A stretch of DNA of 64,000 nucleotides from Apostichopus japonicus (lineage: Eukaryota > Echinodermata > Holothuroidea > Aspidochirotida > Stichopodidae). The stretch spans positions 28,321,611-28,385,610 of the forward strand of contig NC_092576.1 of NCBI RefSeq assembly GCF_037975245.1, in the 5' to 3' direction. Every line of letters begins with the position of its first letter. Position 1 is the stretch's first letter. Below, in pieces: positions 13,040 to 25,300 of this stretch. Below the pieces are notes generated by a model. That model had not been told where the DNA came from. It searched no databases and worked only from the letters and a program-made list of their open reading frames with translations. Position numbers and translations under genes: made by a program.

Positions 13040-13062
13040 GTATTAATACATATATATATATA
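12937..13062. repeat. (TA)n / (TACA)n microsatellite at the left edge of unit 1
   Basis: Alternating TA followed by tatacatatacat-type repeats, running directly into the first base shared by the duplicated units (atgtatgaaatgaagtattcc). Confidence 0.9.
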
Positions 13063-14580
13063 TGTATGAAATGAAGTATTCCAACGAATATACTCTTCAT
13101 AAGTAAGTTTTTCTGACCAGTATCCATCCCAGAAAGTCGCATCAAATTAATCATTCTTGAATATCGCTTGAATATCATCTTAACAGTGATTCAATGATTC
13201 AATTATGCTGTTTGTCATCATCCATTGAAGGGCTCGCAAATGTGAATCTGATCCAATAACAGTAAACAGCTCTATTTATAATGCAAGTTTTCCGAAACTT
13301 TTCTCGGTTACACAGCTTGCAGTCGGACGCAAAAGCGATGTCGGTCGCCGAATTGATCGACAATGCTCATAGAAAATGGTAAATTTCATGAAACACAATT
13401 AAAGTATCATAAATGAAGTTTTGTTTCTCCGATAAAGCGTTGGACAGACATTAGGGCGAGATAGCGGTGAGGGGAGGGCGTGTTTTCTTTGCATTAAACG
13501 TTCTTTAATATTTGCACTTCATACAGATGCCCTTTTGTACCTGTTCTGCCCCTCATACAAAACAAAAACCTATTTGCTTCTCCTCCCCACTTGCCTCTTC
13601 CCATACTTTGCTAATTCTGGTGCAGCTACTGATAAGAAAACATGCTAAAAGAGACACTGAAGCATCCTTGATTGATTATGCATTACTTCTACTGTAGTAG
13701 GGAAACAGGGAGTGAGAAAAGAAGAAACCTGTTAGCAAGCTGCTTGTATAATGCAAAAAAAAAATACCTTTATAGGTAAATATGAACATTTTAGGGGACT
13801 TGACGTTTCCATGCTACCAGGATATTCTTTAGAGGCCAAATGAAGCGAAAACAAACTAACAAAACATTCCAATACAAAGATGACTCGATTTGTTCAAGTT
13901 AACGATCTGTCCATCTGTCTCTTAATATGTCCTTAGTTTGTTTCAGTTCATAATTTCTAGCAATGTCCGCGACACAAAACAGACAATTTTAAAAGTAGAA
14001 AATGGCTGAAAGGTTTGACTCTCTTCAACGTTATGGCCATAATTTTACAATAACTACACTAAAGATCTTGCTAATATGTTCTTACATCTCTGCCATAGCT
14101 CTACATTTAATGAGTTTGAAGGAGGGTGTGGTTGAAACATTGGTATGTGACAGGTACAATTTCATTTGGTTCTGTGACAGTATCTAGTGATACAACATTC
14201 GAATTTTGAATGAAATTACATGACTTGAAATGATAACAAGGACAGGTAATTGTTAGAAAATTCAGAAGTTTCCTATTGAAATAGCCTTATTGTTTTTACT
14301 GACCTAAACGTTAATAACTCGCTTCTATAATTCGTGCAAGCAGATTGTTGTTATCATAGATATCGCCAATGAAGCATCAGTATATCACTATTTGTGTATG
14401 TCACAAGACTTGGTAAAAGTTGCAACTAAACGTAAAGTAACGTTTTAAGACTAATGTTAAACATTAGCAAGATGAAAGCAAATTTAAGCTACCGAACTGA
14501 AAGCCAAAAGGAAAGAAAAGCTAAAAGAAAGAAAACTAATTGATTCTTTGGGATCCGCCTTATAGTATCCGCATCATGAC

Positions 14581-14586
14581 TTTATT
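14581..14586 (-). promoter_or_regulatory. poly(A) hexamer overlapping the stop codon of copy 1
   Basis: The last codons read CAG CAA TAA A on the minus strand, so AATAAA overlaps the stop. A pyrimidine-rich run follows some 40-70 bases on (gttttctttcttttagctttt). This would give a 3'UTR of only about 20-25 bases. The same arrangement is present in copies 2 and 4; copy 3 has ATTAAA overlapping its stop. Confidence 0.45.
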
Positions 14587-17500
14587 GCTGTCTCAAGCAC
14601 TTCTTGTAGTCTCTCCCTCCGAGCCAGACGCAAATCCCTTTCTTGTTCTTGCCGCATCTTGCAAAATCAATTTCACAATTCCCACCATCGCCGTAGCTGC
14701 CGAAATTGTAGCTGGCCGATTCCAGTGTACATATTCCTTCAGTTGAATCACAATAGTCGTATTGCCCGCATATCTGATTTGAAGAGAAAATCAGTAACTG
14801 TGATGTACGTGTGATTTTATTTCATGATTGCCTGAATAAAACATCGACGTCACACTGTTTACGGACCAGACACGTTGCAACACAAACCCGAAAAGTCGAT
14901 TTGTCATGTGGCTGAGAAATAAGTTACTGTGGTGTATTTGTGATTTCATTCCATGATTGCTCGTATATAATGTTGACGTTACAATGTTTTCTTCGTTCAT
15001 GGTGAATTTTAGCCGAGTCGTGTTTTATAACACTTCGCAGTATTTAATAATCAATAATCGTTGACGTAACCCTACGACAAGGCCTAATGCTTTTGATTTC
15101 AAACTTACGGAACATTTGTTGCAGTTCTTCTTATACTGACGTTTCAGCCCTTGAGACTGTCGCTTGGTGATCCGATCAACATTCCTGTAAGATCCGCATG
15201 GTTCGAGTTTCAATTGGTCATCCACTACATTGCCTACAAAGATGAGTCAAAAACAGGATTACGTATAAGAGTACATCTGACGATAAAATGTACGCACTGA
15301 TGATAAGGTTAGTAGAGTAGAAAGGAGAGGTACAGCAATATAAAAGGACCTTAAATGGAGCGTTCAATTTCACCCATATCCAACAATTGTTTGATTTGGG
15401 TGAGATTTCTTTTGAACATTTTTCACCTCTACATGCCCGGATATGACACTATCAGGCTTTCCCTTAATCATCCTGTTGAGGATTTCTTTGGAATGTTCAT
15501 TATGGTTAGTGTATCTGGAAAGAATCTGTATCGTTTTATTTTTCAATTCTTGTCATCCTGCTGGGAGAATTTTTACCGCATAACCTTTTTATAAACGATT
15601 TACTGTACACAATAATTTTAAGTAATATTCTGTCTGCCAAAAATACGCTTATGAACTATTTCCGATTGTAGTCACTGTTATTGGCTGGGTTTACATCCCT
15701 CTTAACCCCCCCCCCCCCAAGCTACACCATGGATTGGCGTCTGCTGGCGATTATTAAGCACATAAAGAAGAATATTGGTACTCTTATTGTTCTTTGCGGA
15801 ATACATCTCCGAGCCCAAGAGTTCAGGGGAACCTTCCTGCCAACACGCTGCAATGTTTCCAGAGCTAATTGTTGTCTCTTAGCGAGCTCACATTTTAGAG
15901 AGGAATATATTTGAAAGCCCCTATAGCTTTAAGGGGCCTGAAGTTTTGTTAACCTTGCGTTTTAGCAACAGGTGACGAAATACATGTTAACCACGTAATC
16001 TCAATTGGGAAGAAATTACAGCGTGTGATCTCACAATTTCCAAACGCACATTTTCCTTTTTTTCTCAAAAAGGTGCGGTATTTCAATACACTATTTAGTG
16101 CCACTGCCAGGCGAATATTTTTGGGTTTGTTTTGTATCAGGTACAAATATGTACATTACTGCTTTTTTCACGTTCCCGGTTTAATCTAACATTATAATTA
16201 AATCTAATAACAATTATTGTAACTACGCCTAAAGTCTAACATCAGGACGAACGGAACCGTGTTTTTCACTCTTACCCATTATAACATAATTCTGATTGAT
16301 AGAAAGATGGACGGTGCAATCAAGCTTTGTATGGTGAGTGACTATGATCTCGACCGTTGCTCCTTTGGCAGTCAAACCGTTTCTTTTATAGACCTTCTCA
16401 ATATCCACGGTGTAGACAATCTTCTTCGTTGCGTCAAAACCCACAGCTGAATGTAAACGAAACAAGGTAATAAAAAAAATATTTACTGTAACATAAAGCT
16501 GACCTACCTTGCGAAGTTCACGCAAATACAGGTCAATGATTGCCTGGGAATAAAGGGGCAGTTGGTTGGGGATCAAGGTGGTGGACGTATCGCAAAATTG
16601 AACAGTGACATAGATATGTGTTATGCAATTCTTCTTATTTTCAATACCGCTGGTTTGATTTTTTTCTTCTTCTTCATTACGTTATAAACAACCACTAACA
16701 GCCGATATACTTATAACATGAATCTTGTCATCCTTGCTGATCAGTCTGATCTCTAATCTTTTCATGGCAAATTCAGGAAAAGAAGTGAACGTAGATATTT
16801 TGGTTTTCTTAAAGGCAGATAACATATATTTTTGTACTTTTGATAATCTATCACGTGACCATCTATCAAAATTTAATACCCGAGGAAATTTCTATTTTTT
16901 TTTTTAATTTAAGCAAGTTTATACTGCGGATAGTTTTGAAGTAGAAGATTCACGCTAACTCAATCTTTACTTTTACTGGCGTAGACAAAAATGAATATGC
17001 TATTTTGTATCACCAACCCCCCTTTACCATTGTGGTTACGGTTTAATATTAAGTTTATAGTTTGGTAAGTTGTAACATTATTACTCCCAGCCCAAGCTAT
17101 TATTCTGTTAATTTTAGTACATTGTTTACGTTTAGTACACTCTTGAAAAGAAGTCATTATGATTTTGCAATCCATGTTCAAGCCCTCGCAGAAATGAATC
17201 TTCAAATCTTCATACAAATAATATATATGTCAATTGTTGTCGCTGAATAATGAGAGTGTTTGAGTGGTGTCACTAATAACAATGATGATGAGAGCATCAA
17301 ATTAATTACCATTTTGAAACAATTGCTTTCTATGTAACTCGCGAAACTGACATTTTAGAACAGACAACTCGGGTTGTGAATCAAACAAGATAGTATACAA
17401 ATTTTATCAACAGAATTGTGTCAACCGCGAATTGTCTTCCTCTGTGACCACTCGATGACCTTTCTGTAACATATTGACGTTTGTAGACCTGTTCTCTAAT

Positions 17501-19429
17501 AAAATAAAGAAATTGATAGACCACTCACAACGATTGTAAGATTGTATGATGTCATGAATATTTCGCCAAGTCTCAACTCTACGCAAACGATTTGTCTTTG
17601 ATACTCACAAGATGAAAAATCCGAAAAATAGTCAACAATGATCGATGGTAGGGATTGACTTAGCTGGTAGTGGTAATGTCGTTCATAGTCTATGAAAGTT
17701 TCATCCTTTGCTGTCACTCGGCCTTGTATGACTGTGAAAATTTAAAACGTGAATACTGAGTATTATTTCATGTTTCGACTGAAGTTAAACAAACGGAAAA
17801 TTACATGCAAACTGCCTCCACGCCCAATAAAACGTTACTATAGGTATCAATTGGCTTGTATCTACTTCGCTAAAGCCTTTTCATCGAGCAAATGTTGAAA
17901 ATAAAAATGCTTGACAAATAATAACCTTAGATAACTTTAGAATTTGGATATCAGTTGAACATATTTTCCACCTTTCAACCAGCTGGTTGCGTTGCAGGCT
18001 TTAATTCAAGCACCCTCAAATACGTTTCTACGGAAACGGTTTGGCAATAATGTTGCAGCAGATTTACATTGCCAAATTTGAGTTCCAAACAGATATAAAC
18101 ACTAAGATGAGACCATGACGTTTTTCCTTTTAAATATAGTAAACACACACTCGGTCTTCTTTACTTATCGCTGAAAATTTGTTTATTGCAAATTAAGTGA
18201 TGGAGTAAAGGCATTCTCCATGAAGCTTGTGTGCACACGGATAAGTCTTTATCTTATATCTTTCTTCAGTTTCTTCTAGTAAGGTTGTTCTAGTATAGTG
18301 AACTCAATGGTGAATAGTATAAATAAACAATAGTCAATGCAGCGAGTTCACCAATTTACTCAACTTAAATGAAAACCGAGTTATACAAGATACAAAACAG
18401 ACTATTTCATCTGTTTAAAAACTTTTTTATTTCACACATATTGGCATCACAAAACAGCAAACAACGTTTCTTGAGCATAACAAAATGACAAATGAGTGCT
18501 TGTAAAAGTTCATTAGTTAAGTCATCTAAATATCCAAACCATCTCTCAGATTTTGCAAGGCATTTAGGAAATACTCAGGAATATATCAAGTTTATAATAA
18601 TTTTAAACACACACCAACTAGTTTTTAAATGAAAGTGTATCTCAAATTATGGGCATCAAACTTTATAGACGTTCAGATGCATGATTTTTTATATTTTTTA
18701 TTGATACACCCCTTTAAAAGAAGACATCAATATCTTAAAGCAGCTTTTTGAGTTTGTTGGCAATTTTACAAACCTGTTGAATATTACTTAAGATAACATT
18801 GCGATTGATCACTAAGAAAATCACCTCGAATTTTCCACCAAATGAAAATTCAAAGGATAGTAATTATATAACTTGTTTTCAACTTTTATCATTAAACCGT
18901 CCAGAAAGCTTTCATAGTAAAAATGAAAACCCATTTAAAGACTGAATGGGAAACTCAGTTTTTTCGGAATTTTGCTTCACATTTTCTTAAATGAGAAGTA
19001 GCTATTACGTTGATGACGTATACTTATATAAGAGTTACAATAAAATGGAATCCACAATATTTCAATACTTTCAGTGGAGTGTTTTAAGAACTCACGACAT
19101 GAACGGTTAGTTTAGCTATTTATTTAAGCTACTTTTTCTCTCAATTACTTCAGACAGTCAATCAACGAATTTCAGATTTTTAAACCTGTGATACAGGCAC
19201 AATGCATCTAGCAAAAAGCACAACAAATATCTCCAAAGAAATATAATTAGAATGTCTGTAAAATGTAGTATGGAGGATAAATTGATTTAATAAATAACTC
19301 ACCATAATCAGATGTACAGTATTCCTCTTGAGGATGCACATCTGCACATATGCAGCACTGTATGTTACGAATGCTGGACATTACAAGTACAACACTCAGT
19401 ACACGGGAGAACCACATCGCCTTTGACAT
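14582..19429 (-). CDS. TIMP-family (tensilin-like) secreted protein, copy 1
   Basis: Tissue-inhibitor-of-metalloproteinase family: secreted netrin-like fold. Five exons on the minus strand: 19303-19429, 17609-17731, 16276-16446, 15109-15233, 14582-14773; all GT-AG, phases 1,1,1,0; 245 residues. Exon 1 gives a signal peptide and then CICADVHPQEEYC, matching TIMP Cys1, Cys3, His7-Pro-Gln and Cys13. Exon 2 gives VIQGRVTAKDETF, strand A, and a long aromatic/acidic A-B loop. Exon 3 gives KKIVYTVDIEKVYKRNG (strand B) and KLDC (Cys70 position). Exon 4 gives LEPC, then QGLKRQYKKNCNKC (Cys99, 124, 127 positions). Exon 5 is the Cys-rich C-terminal domain ending FARCGKNKKGICVWLGG. Fourteen cysteines follow Cys1 inclusive (family usually 12). 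Position 2 is Ile, not the usual Thr/Ser. Holothurian tensilin, a TIMP homologue that stiffens dermis, is the likeliest relative. Confidence 0.85.
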
Positions 19430-19620
19430 CTTCTATAACGTCTCAGAGAATTAAATCTAACTTTTTTTGGAATTGTAGTCTTGAGTCGTCAGCAACCACG
19501 GAATGGTTGCCTCAATCGTGTTCAAGGTTATTATGTGGCAAGGTATTTGATCAACAACCGATTCAATTTCTCTCTTTACCAGTAAGTGCCTATTCTTTTA
19601 CATAGAAGAAGGAAAACGCA
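19430..19620 (-). promoter_or_regulatory. conserved upstream segment of copy 1 (candidate promoter)
   Basis: The roughly 190 bases upstream of the ATG are closely conserved in copies 2 (37091-37260) and 3 (49117-49305), although nothing codes there. No convincing TATA box. Likely promoter and 5'UTR, but conservation may just reflect the duplication. Confidence 0.35.
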
Positions 19621-20639
19621 TTCTAGGCTAGCGAGAAATGACAGACCTGGGAATACACACCCTTTCCTCCCTGTGGTGTCATTACATTTTTACGACGGTT
19701 GTGTGAGTATAATAATAATTCTTCCTCATACGCTAGCGAGAGAGCGGGTAGCCTAACCATTGTCTAAGATGATTGGTTCTTCTACAGAAAATTTGTGGTA
19801 ATCGAATCATCTTGGTGCATAGCTGAATGTTAAATGGGTAAAACATTCACGTTATCGACAGCAAAACATAGATTATCGATCGATATACCCATTTAATTGA
19901 GAAATCTGGATTTTCAAACGAAACTAATTAGTTTGATAATCCTGGAATCTTGAACGATTACCCAATTATGTTATTAACGTAGATGTTTACACCAATAACC
20001 CAGTCAATATGATACAGCTGGATGTTCTATCGATATACCAATTATTTTGATAAACCTAAATTATAGACTAATATTCCCGGTCCTAGTTGTTTTAATAAGC
20101 CTTGAGTTTGAACGATATATCCAGTTACTAACAAATTTTGGGTTACTAGAGTTAGCCGTCATAAACAGCCGTTGTTTTAGCAGTACGCGTAGATAGATAG
20201 ACCGACAGACCAACAAACAAATAGATAGACAGATATTCAGATAGATAGTAACATAACCAAAAAAAACTTAGCTGTAATGCTCAGTTTCAGCTGTTCAATA
20301 GCTCACACCCCCAATTTGTACACCATTGTCATTGCCATTCGTGCCCTTGTTTGCGTCTAACTTTGCAGAGTATAAATACTCTGAACTCTCGCGAATACAC
20401 GGTCAGCTCATGGCGATCTTGTTGCAACACATTTCCTGTATAACCATGGCGACAGTAGACTTGCGGGTATCTCAACAACGTTCGAGGCAATAAAATCAAC
20501 CACAAATGATACTGCTCAGCTCCGTTACATTCTAATATACATTTATTAAGATGTAACAAAATCGCCGCCCCGTCTAGGCTTTAAAAGGTAATGGAAAATC
20601 TAATTGACTATGGATATCAACTGTAAGCAGAAATTAGTT

Positions 20640-21764
20640 TGATTATTCAAGTTGCGATAATTACTGATGAAAAGTAAACATGTTGGAGAACAACACCCCA
20701 GAGACTATAACTAAGGCCGTTTTGAATGATCCTTGATTCTGCCCGTTACTGTTAAGGAGTGAAAGAAATGACACGCAGTAAAAATACAAATACCATTACA
20801 TGTGCGCGAATTGTTTGGTAACTTGTTTTTTGCTGCACTATTCTGCGATCTCTCGAGGCAGAAATTATAACAATGAAGGTATGACAACATTATTTGGAAA
20901 TATACAATTTTCCAATCCTGATAACATTTGTACCCCGGCTCAAGTTTTATGTAGAGTCCCTTAAACCATTCCAATGTAAACTGCCATTAGTCAATACTAC
21001 CTGAATTATTCTTGTCGAAAAATGGCAACATGGCATTCTTTTATAAATTTGTGTACAACCATATGATAGCCTATCGTTCAAAAATCACGCTCTTTACACG
21101 GTAAAACAACGTTACCAGTACAATTATGCACAACGAGTAAGGAGCATACAACTACGAAGTGCAGCCATCTACAGCCAATCAAGTCATCGGAATTTTGGTT
21201 ATAGTGAAGTAAGAAAAATTTCACAACTTGTTGTTGAAACCTGAGCAGATGGATGGATTGTATTTAATAATACTTTCAATTTTTGATCATGTTAGCGCAA
21301 GAACGATGGCCATTGTGTTTCATTCTTTTCTTCAGAGGCTTGTTTACAAACGTTATTACATGTATACGCCTGTACACGCCCTGGCTAAAACTACTCAACA
21401 ACTGAAACATGTTGTATTGCTGACTTGCATAACATGCAGACAAAAAATACCATAAGCGATACATTTTGATATGTGGGACAAGCATCAGTTACCTAAATAA
21501 ATTGCTAAAGAGACAAGAAAGAATGTTTAGTTATTCCTCTTCCTTACTTTTTGGCTTTAAGTTCACTTTCAAGGAATATCTGAATGCGGTGGCGACAGCC
21601 ATGGTGCATGGAGAGGGGGACGTATTTTCCAACATTTTCCATCTTCTTCCCATGCGTATGCCCAGACGATTCTTTAAACAACAGTTTCTACGCCAGCTCC
21701 TCTACATATGAGAGTAAAAAAAACAAATTCATCTTTGTACATTCCATTAAAGGTTCAGGCATTT
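20640..21764. other. unit 1 flank, not shared with other units
   Basis: No gene recognised; the open frames here show no domain or splice context. Confidence 0.3.
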
Positions 21765-22370
21765 TATTAAGTCAGTCGGGAACTGAACGTCCGTCAAGTA
21801 CCAGCGGCATAGGTTATATCGGCCCGTCTGAGAGCTCCTGGTGGGGTCTAGGCAGTGGTGCTCCATTTACCTTCCCATGAGTGAAGACCTTGAAAGTTCT
21901 GCAAAAAATGCCAGTGGTATCAAGGGGACTAGGTAAGAGCTTTTGTGTTATGTACCAGTTTCTATCCTTGCATTGTTACGTATAATGGCAATGGTGGCGC
22001 TAAGGCATAGTGGAGACAACTCTGTAATAGGGGAACAGCATACGTAAAGAAGGTAGATATCGTAGGTCTACATCTCCAGGAAGCGTCGTTGATCACATAC
22101 ACAGGAAGAAAAATAACGAGAATGTCAGGAATGTTAATTTCATCATATACAATTTTAAAACATAAACAGAAAAGTGACGACATGAAAATAATGTCTGAAC
22201 ATAATAAATTAGGTAAATTGAGAGGATAAAACCTAAAATAAATGTCAGCTTTATCATAGTGACTCATTATATGTTGACTTAGATGTAATCACAGGGTCTA
22301 AGATGGAGCAAAGGGGCTACCTGAATTGGCCAGCGGACATCAAAAATGGGATTGTTACTTATGACTGAGC
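21765..22370. repeat. duplicated flank segment B, copy 1
   Basis: Matches 50595-51225 in the same orientation, for example cgtccgtcaagtaccagcgg, gtaagagcttttgtgttatg and acatctccaggaagcgtc. It lies to the right of units 1 and 3 only, so the duplication that links those units extended further. Confidence 0.8.
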
Positions 22371-22374
22371 AAAA

Positions 22375-25300
22375 GTACACGTAATTTATTCGTAATTGAT
22401 AACCTTTACGAGTTCCTACTAAATTTGCTACATAAATGTGACCGCCATGTTTTCAAATATATTTAGATACAATTTACACACTACGAAAAAATGCCTAGGT
22501 CGAAACCCGCTATATACCTACTACATTTGAAAAAAAAAAGACTAATATAATGTCATGGCCAATACCAAAAAAAAGCTGATACTGAGCATATATATGTGAG
22601 ACTAATTGTTTGGTAATTTGCTGCCGACCTTCGGTTGAATTTTGCAAAGTTGCCCCGACACTGTGACGAAGTGACTTTGACAATGGGGTGTACTTACTAC
22701 ACTTTACAGACGTTGGGCAATCTTTGACCTGACACTTGGGATATGTGTCCGACCAAAATCGGTAACTGTTTGCCATTGTGGTTGAATATATGCCAACATG
22801 CCGAGCTGACTATGTGTCACAAGTGACACATAGTGACCCTTTCTAGAAAGTAACGCTCAATTGATAATCAAGAAACCACGCAAACACTCTGCTTTTAATT
22901 CTCATGCATTTATTGGCACGAGATATTTCAATGATTATTTGGTAAAAGAAAATATAAAAGAAATGCATATATGAAGATAACTACACCCCCTTGGATACTT
23001 ATCCAGTGAATCCTACCCCCTTTATGCTAACTGACACTGCTATAGTACGCTTTATGACAGACTTCAGAAGATCACCGCCCACAAGGTAGTCGCTATAGGC
23101 GGAGTCAAACCATTCAGCTTTTGGCACGTGTCAAAGGTAGGATACCTGTATCCGGCGTCTTAAAAGTGTGGACCAAACCACATCTATTGGCACGGAAGAA
23201 TACCCCCGTGACCCCAGGCACTTAGTTTTGGAGTCACCAAAAATAAAACCCTGTAGACAAACAGAGGAACAAAACCATTCCTAGTATTTGTTTTAAACAT
23301 ACGGTCAATTTCCGGAAGCAAAACTACGATTGATTTATCGTCACTTATAAGGGACATTTTAACTCTCACTCCTTACGAGACACATTAACGTAATCATGAT
23401 ACAGCATTTCCTTCGCTTTCTAAAGATAATCTTACAAATTTTTCAGAATAAATTCTTTACGCGAAAAATTAAAGATCTGCTCTTGTTCCTCAAACAATTA
23501 AGGCTCGAATATACTTAGTTTACTCTTTCCTTTTCTTTACAGGGAGTCCTCTATACTTTGTTAAGCCATGTGAAGGTTTCTTAAAGGATTTCCTATCACA
23601 TTGTATATATTCACGTGATGCAACAAATAAATCAATCAATCAAATATAAATTCCATCCAATCTCAATAATAAACCAATTATGCGACAAAATGAAACTAAC
23701 TCTCGTTACATGTATTAGTCTCAGCATTTCTGCTAGTTATTCGACCACTTTTAAGAATTTCGTTTCAATTCAAGCACTTTGGATCATACAGTTTACTTAC
23801 AAATAAATTTACGAAATGATGACACTCTCATTTAATGTGGTCCTAGAATATACCAATTTTACATTAATACTTAGAATTCTCACAGATTATTGGGGGTCGC
23901 CTGCCCGTAATCTTACTATACTGCAAACTCCGCTTGTCACACTAAACGAATAAAGCACGTGCGTCGAGAATATACGGTATTGTAGCGGCTTGTTCTCAAT
24001 AACAAGTGTACGCAAAATTGTCCTCATTGACAATATTATACTAACTCAATTTAAGACCTCATTGCCTTTTTATGAATATGCTAACTCCCGTTCTCAATAA
24101 CGGAGAAACTACCTCTCTGCCCGACGTGATATCGTTACCAGATGGAATGCAACTGACTACCTTTCCCCTGTATTCCACCCTAACATCAACTTTAAAAAAA
24201 CACGAATCTAATATGACGTAACGGCTCTTACAATTTGTAAGCCCAGGTATTCCGATATATCTCGGTGAAACATACCAACAATAAGGAGCCGAGAAACCCG
24301 GAATTTAGTTACTCGTTATATGCGATACAGGTTCTCCAATGCACACAGTGAAGCATATCAACACCAGGAATTTTGCATCCACTTACGTGACACTATGTAA
24401 TTTCTGCACTAGTAATTGGGCTATTTTTCATTAATATCTAACCAACAGTTCATCAGCAATATATATGTATATGTATCAGGGGTAGGTCAATCATTGTTTA
24501 TTTAGAACAATATTGTTAGGTAACATGTTGAAGTAATGTTCTCTAAGAATAACTGTCATATTAATCTTAACGATACCATCCAACATGAGTCTTCTGGATC
24601 TTCGGTAAAAACAATATGTAGAACTTTGTTAAACCGATCTAAATGGTCTACACAGTTGCGGATTTTTAGACGGTTCCATCAAATGACTTCCAATGATGGC
24701 ACCTAACAACACGTGCTGCGTAGTTTCCAGTGGTACCTTCTCACCTGCACTAGCCAATGTTTAAGAAGGTATGGATTTTTCTAAAGGAAACCTGTAAAAT
24801 TAAAGTGGAAAATATGAATTTTGCGAATTGGCTTGGCACTCGTTGTTGGTATTGGGTAGTTGAAGTGAATTAACAATGAGTGCCGATCTTGTCACCTACA
24901 TGTTCACATGTTAGGTATTATTCAATAAAGACGTTTTGCTTCGCAATCAAACAAGGAATGATGACGTCGTTGCTAGTTGTATTTATTGCTAAATAAAACA
25001 TCTCGACTCTAAAGTTTTAACCATAAACTAGAAAACGGATATGGTTAATAAATTTTAATAAAAGTGGTAAGAATAATTTGAGAAACAAACATTGGTGTAG
25101 AACTTTTTGTTGGAAGTAAGAAATATCAAACAAAGTATTAAAGAAAGGGCACGTAATTTACAGCTGGTTTTGCCCATCATGGGTCCATAAAAATTCGTCA
25201 GAGGATCATTTGCAGTTGTAATACAATATGTTAGTGTAGTACAACACATACAAGATATGCTTTTTCTGTTTAACCTGGTATTATCAAGAACAATCCAAGA

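Larger units (their letters stand above)
13040..20630 (-). repeat. segmental duplication unit 1 (TIMP array)
   Basis: About 7.6 kb, repeated as direct copies at 29.6-37.56, 42.36-50.18 and 58.09->64 kb. The left edge follows a TA microsatellite. The right edge (ctattgactatggatatcaactgt-type sequence) is shared with unit 3 to about 50180. Homology covers coding exons, introns and about 1.5 kb downstream of the gene. Confidence 0.9.

Noticed and set aside
12937-13062. CRISPR-like array
   Set aside because: Simple-sequence repeat without spacers, in a eukaryotic genome.
14540-14746. Conserved plus-strand open frame (also 31013-31297, 43730-43954, 59406-59606)
   Set aside because: Antisense of TIMP exon 5; it is conserved only because the real exon is.
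15681-15914. Open frame repeated in copies 2 and 4
   Set aside because: Lies in intron 3 of the TIMP genes; it has frame breaks in copy 3 and a poly-C run at its start.
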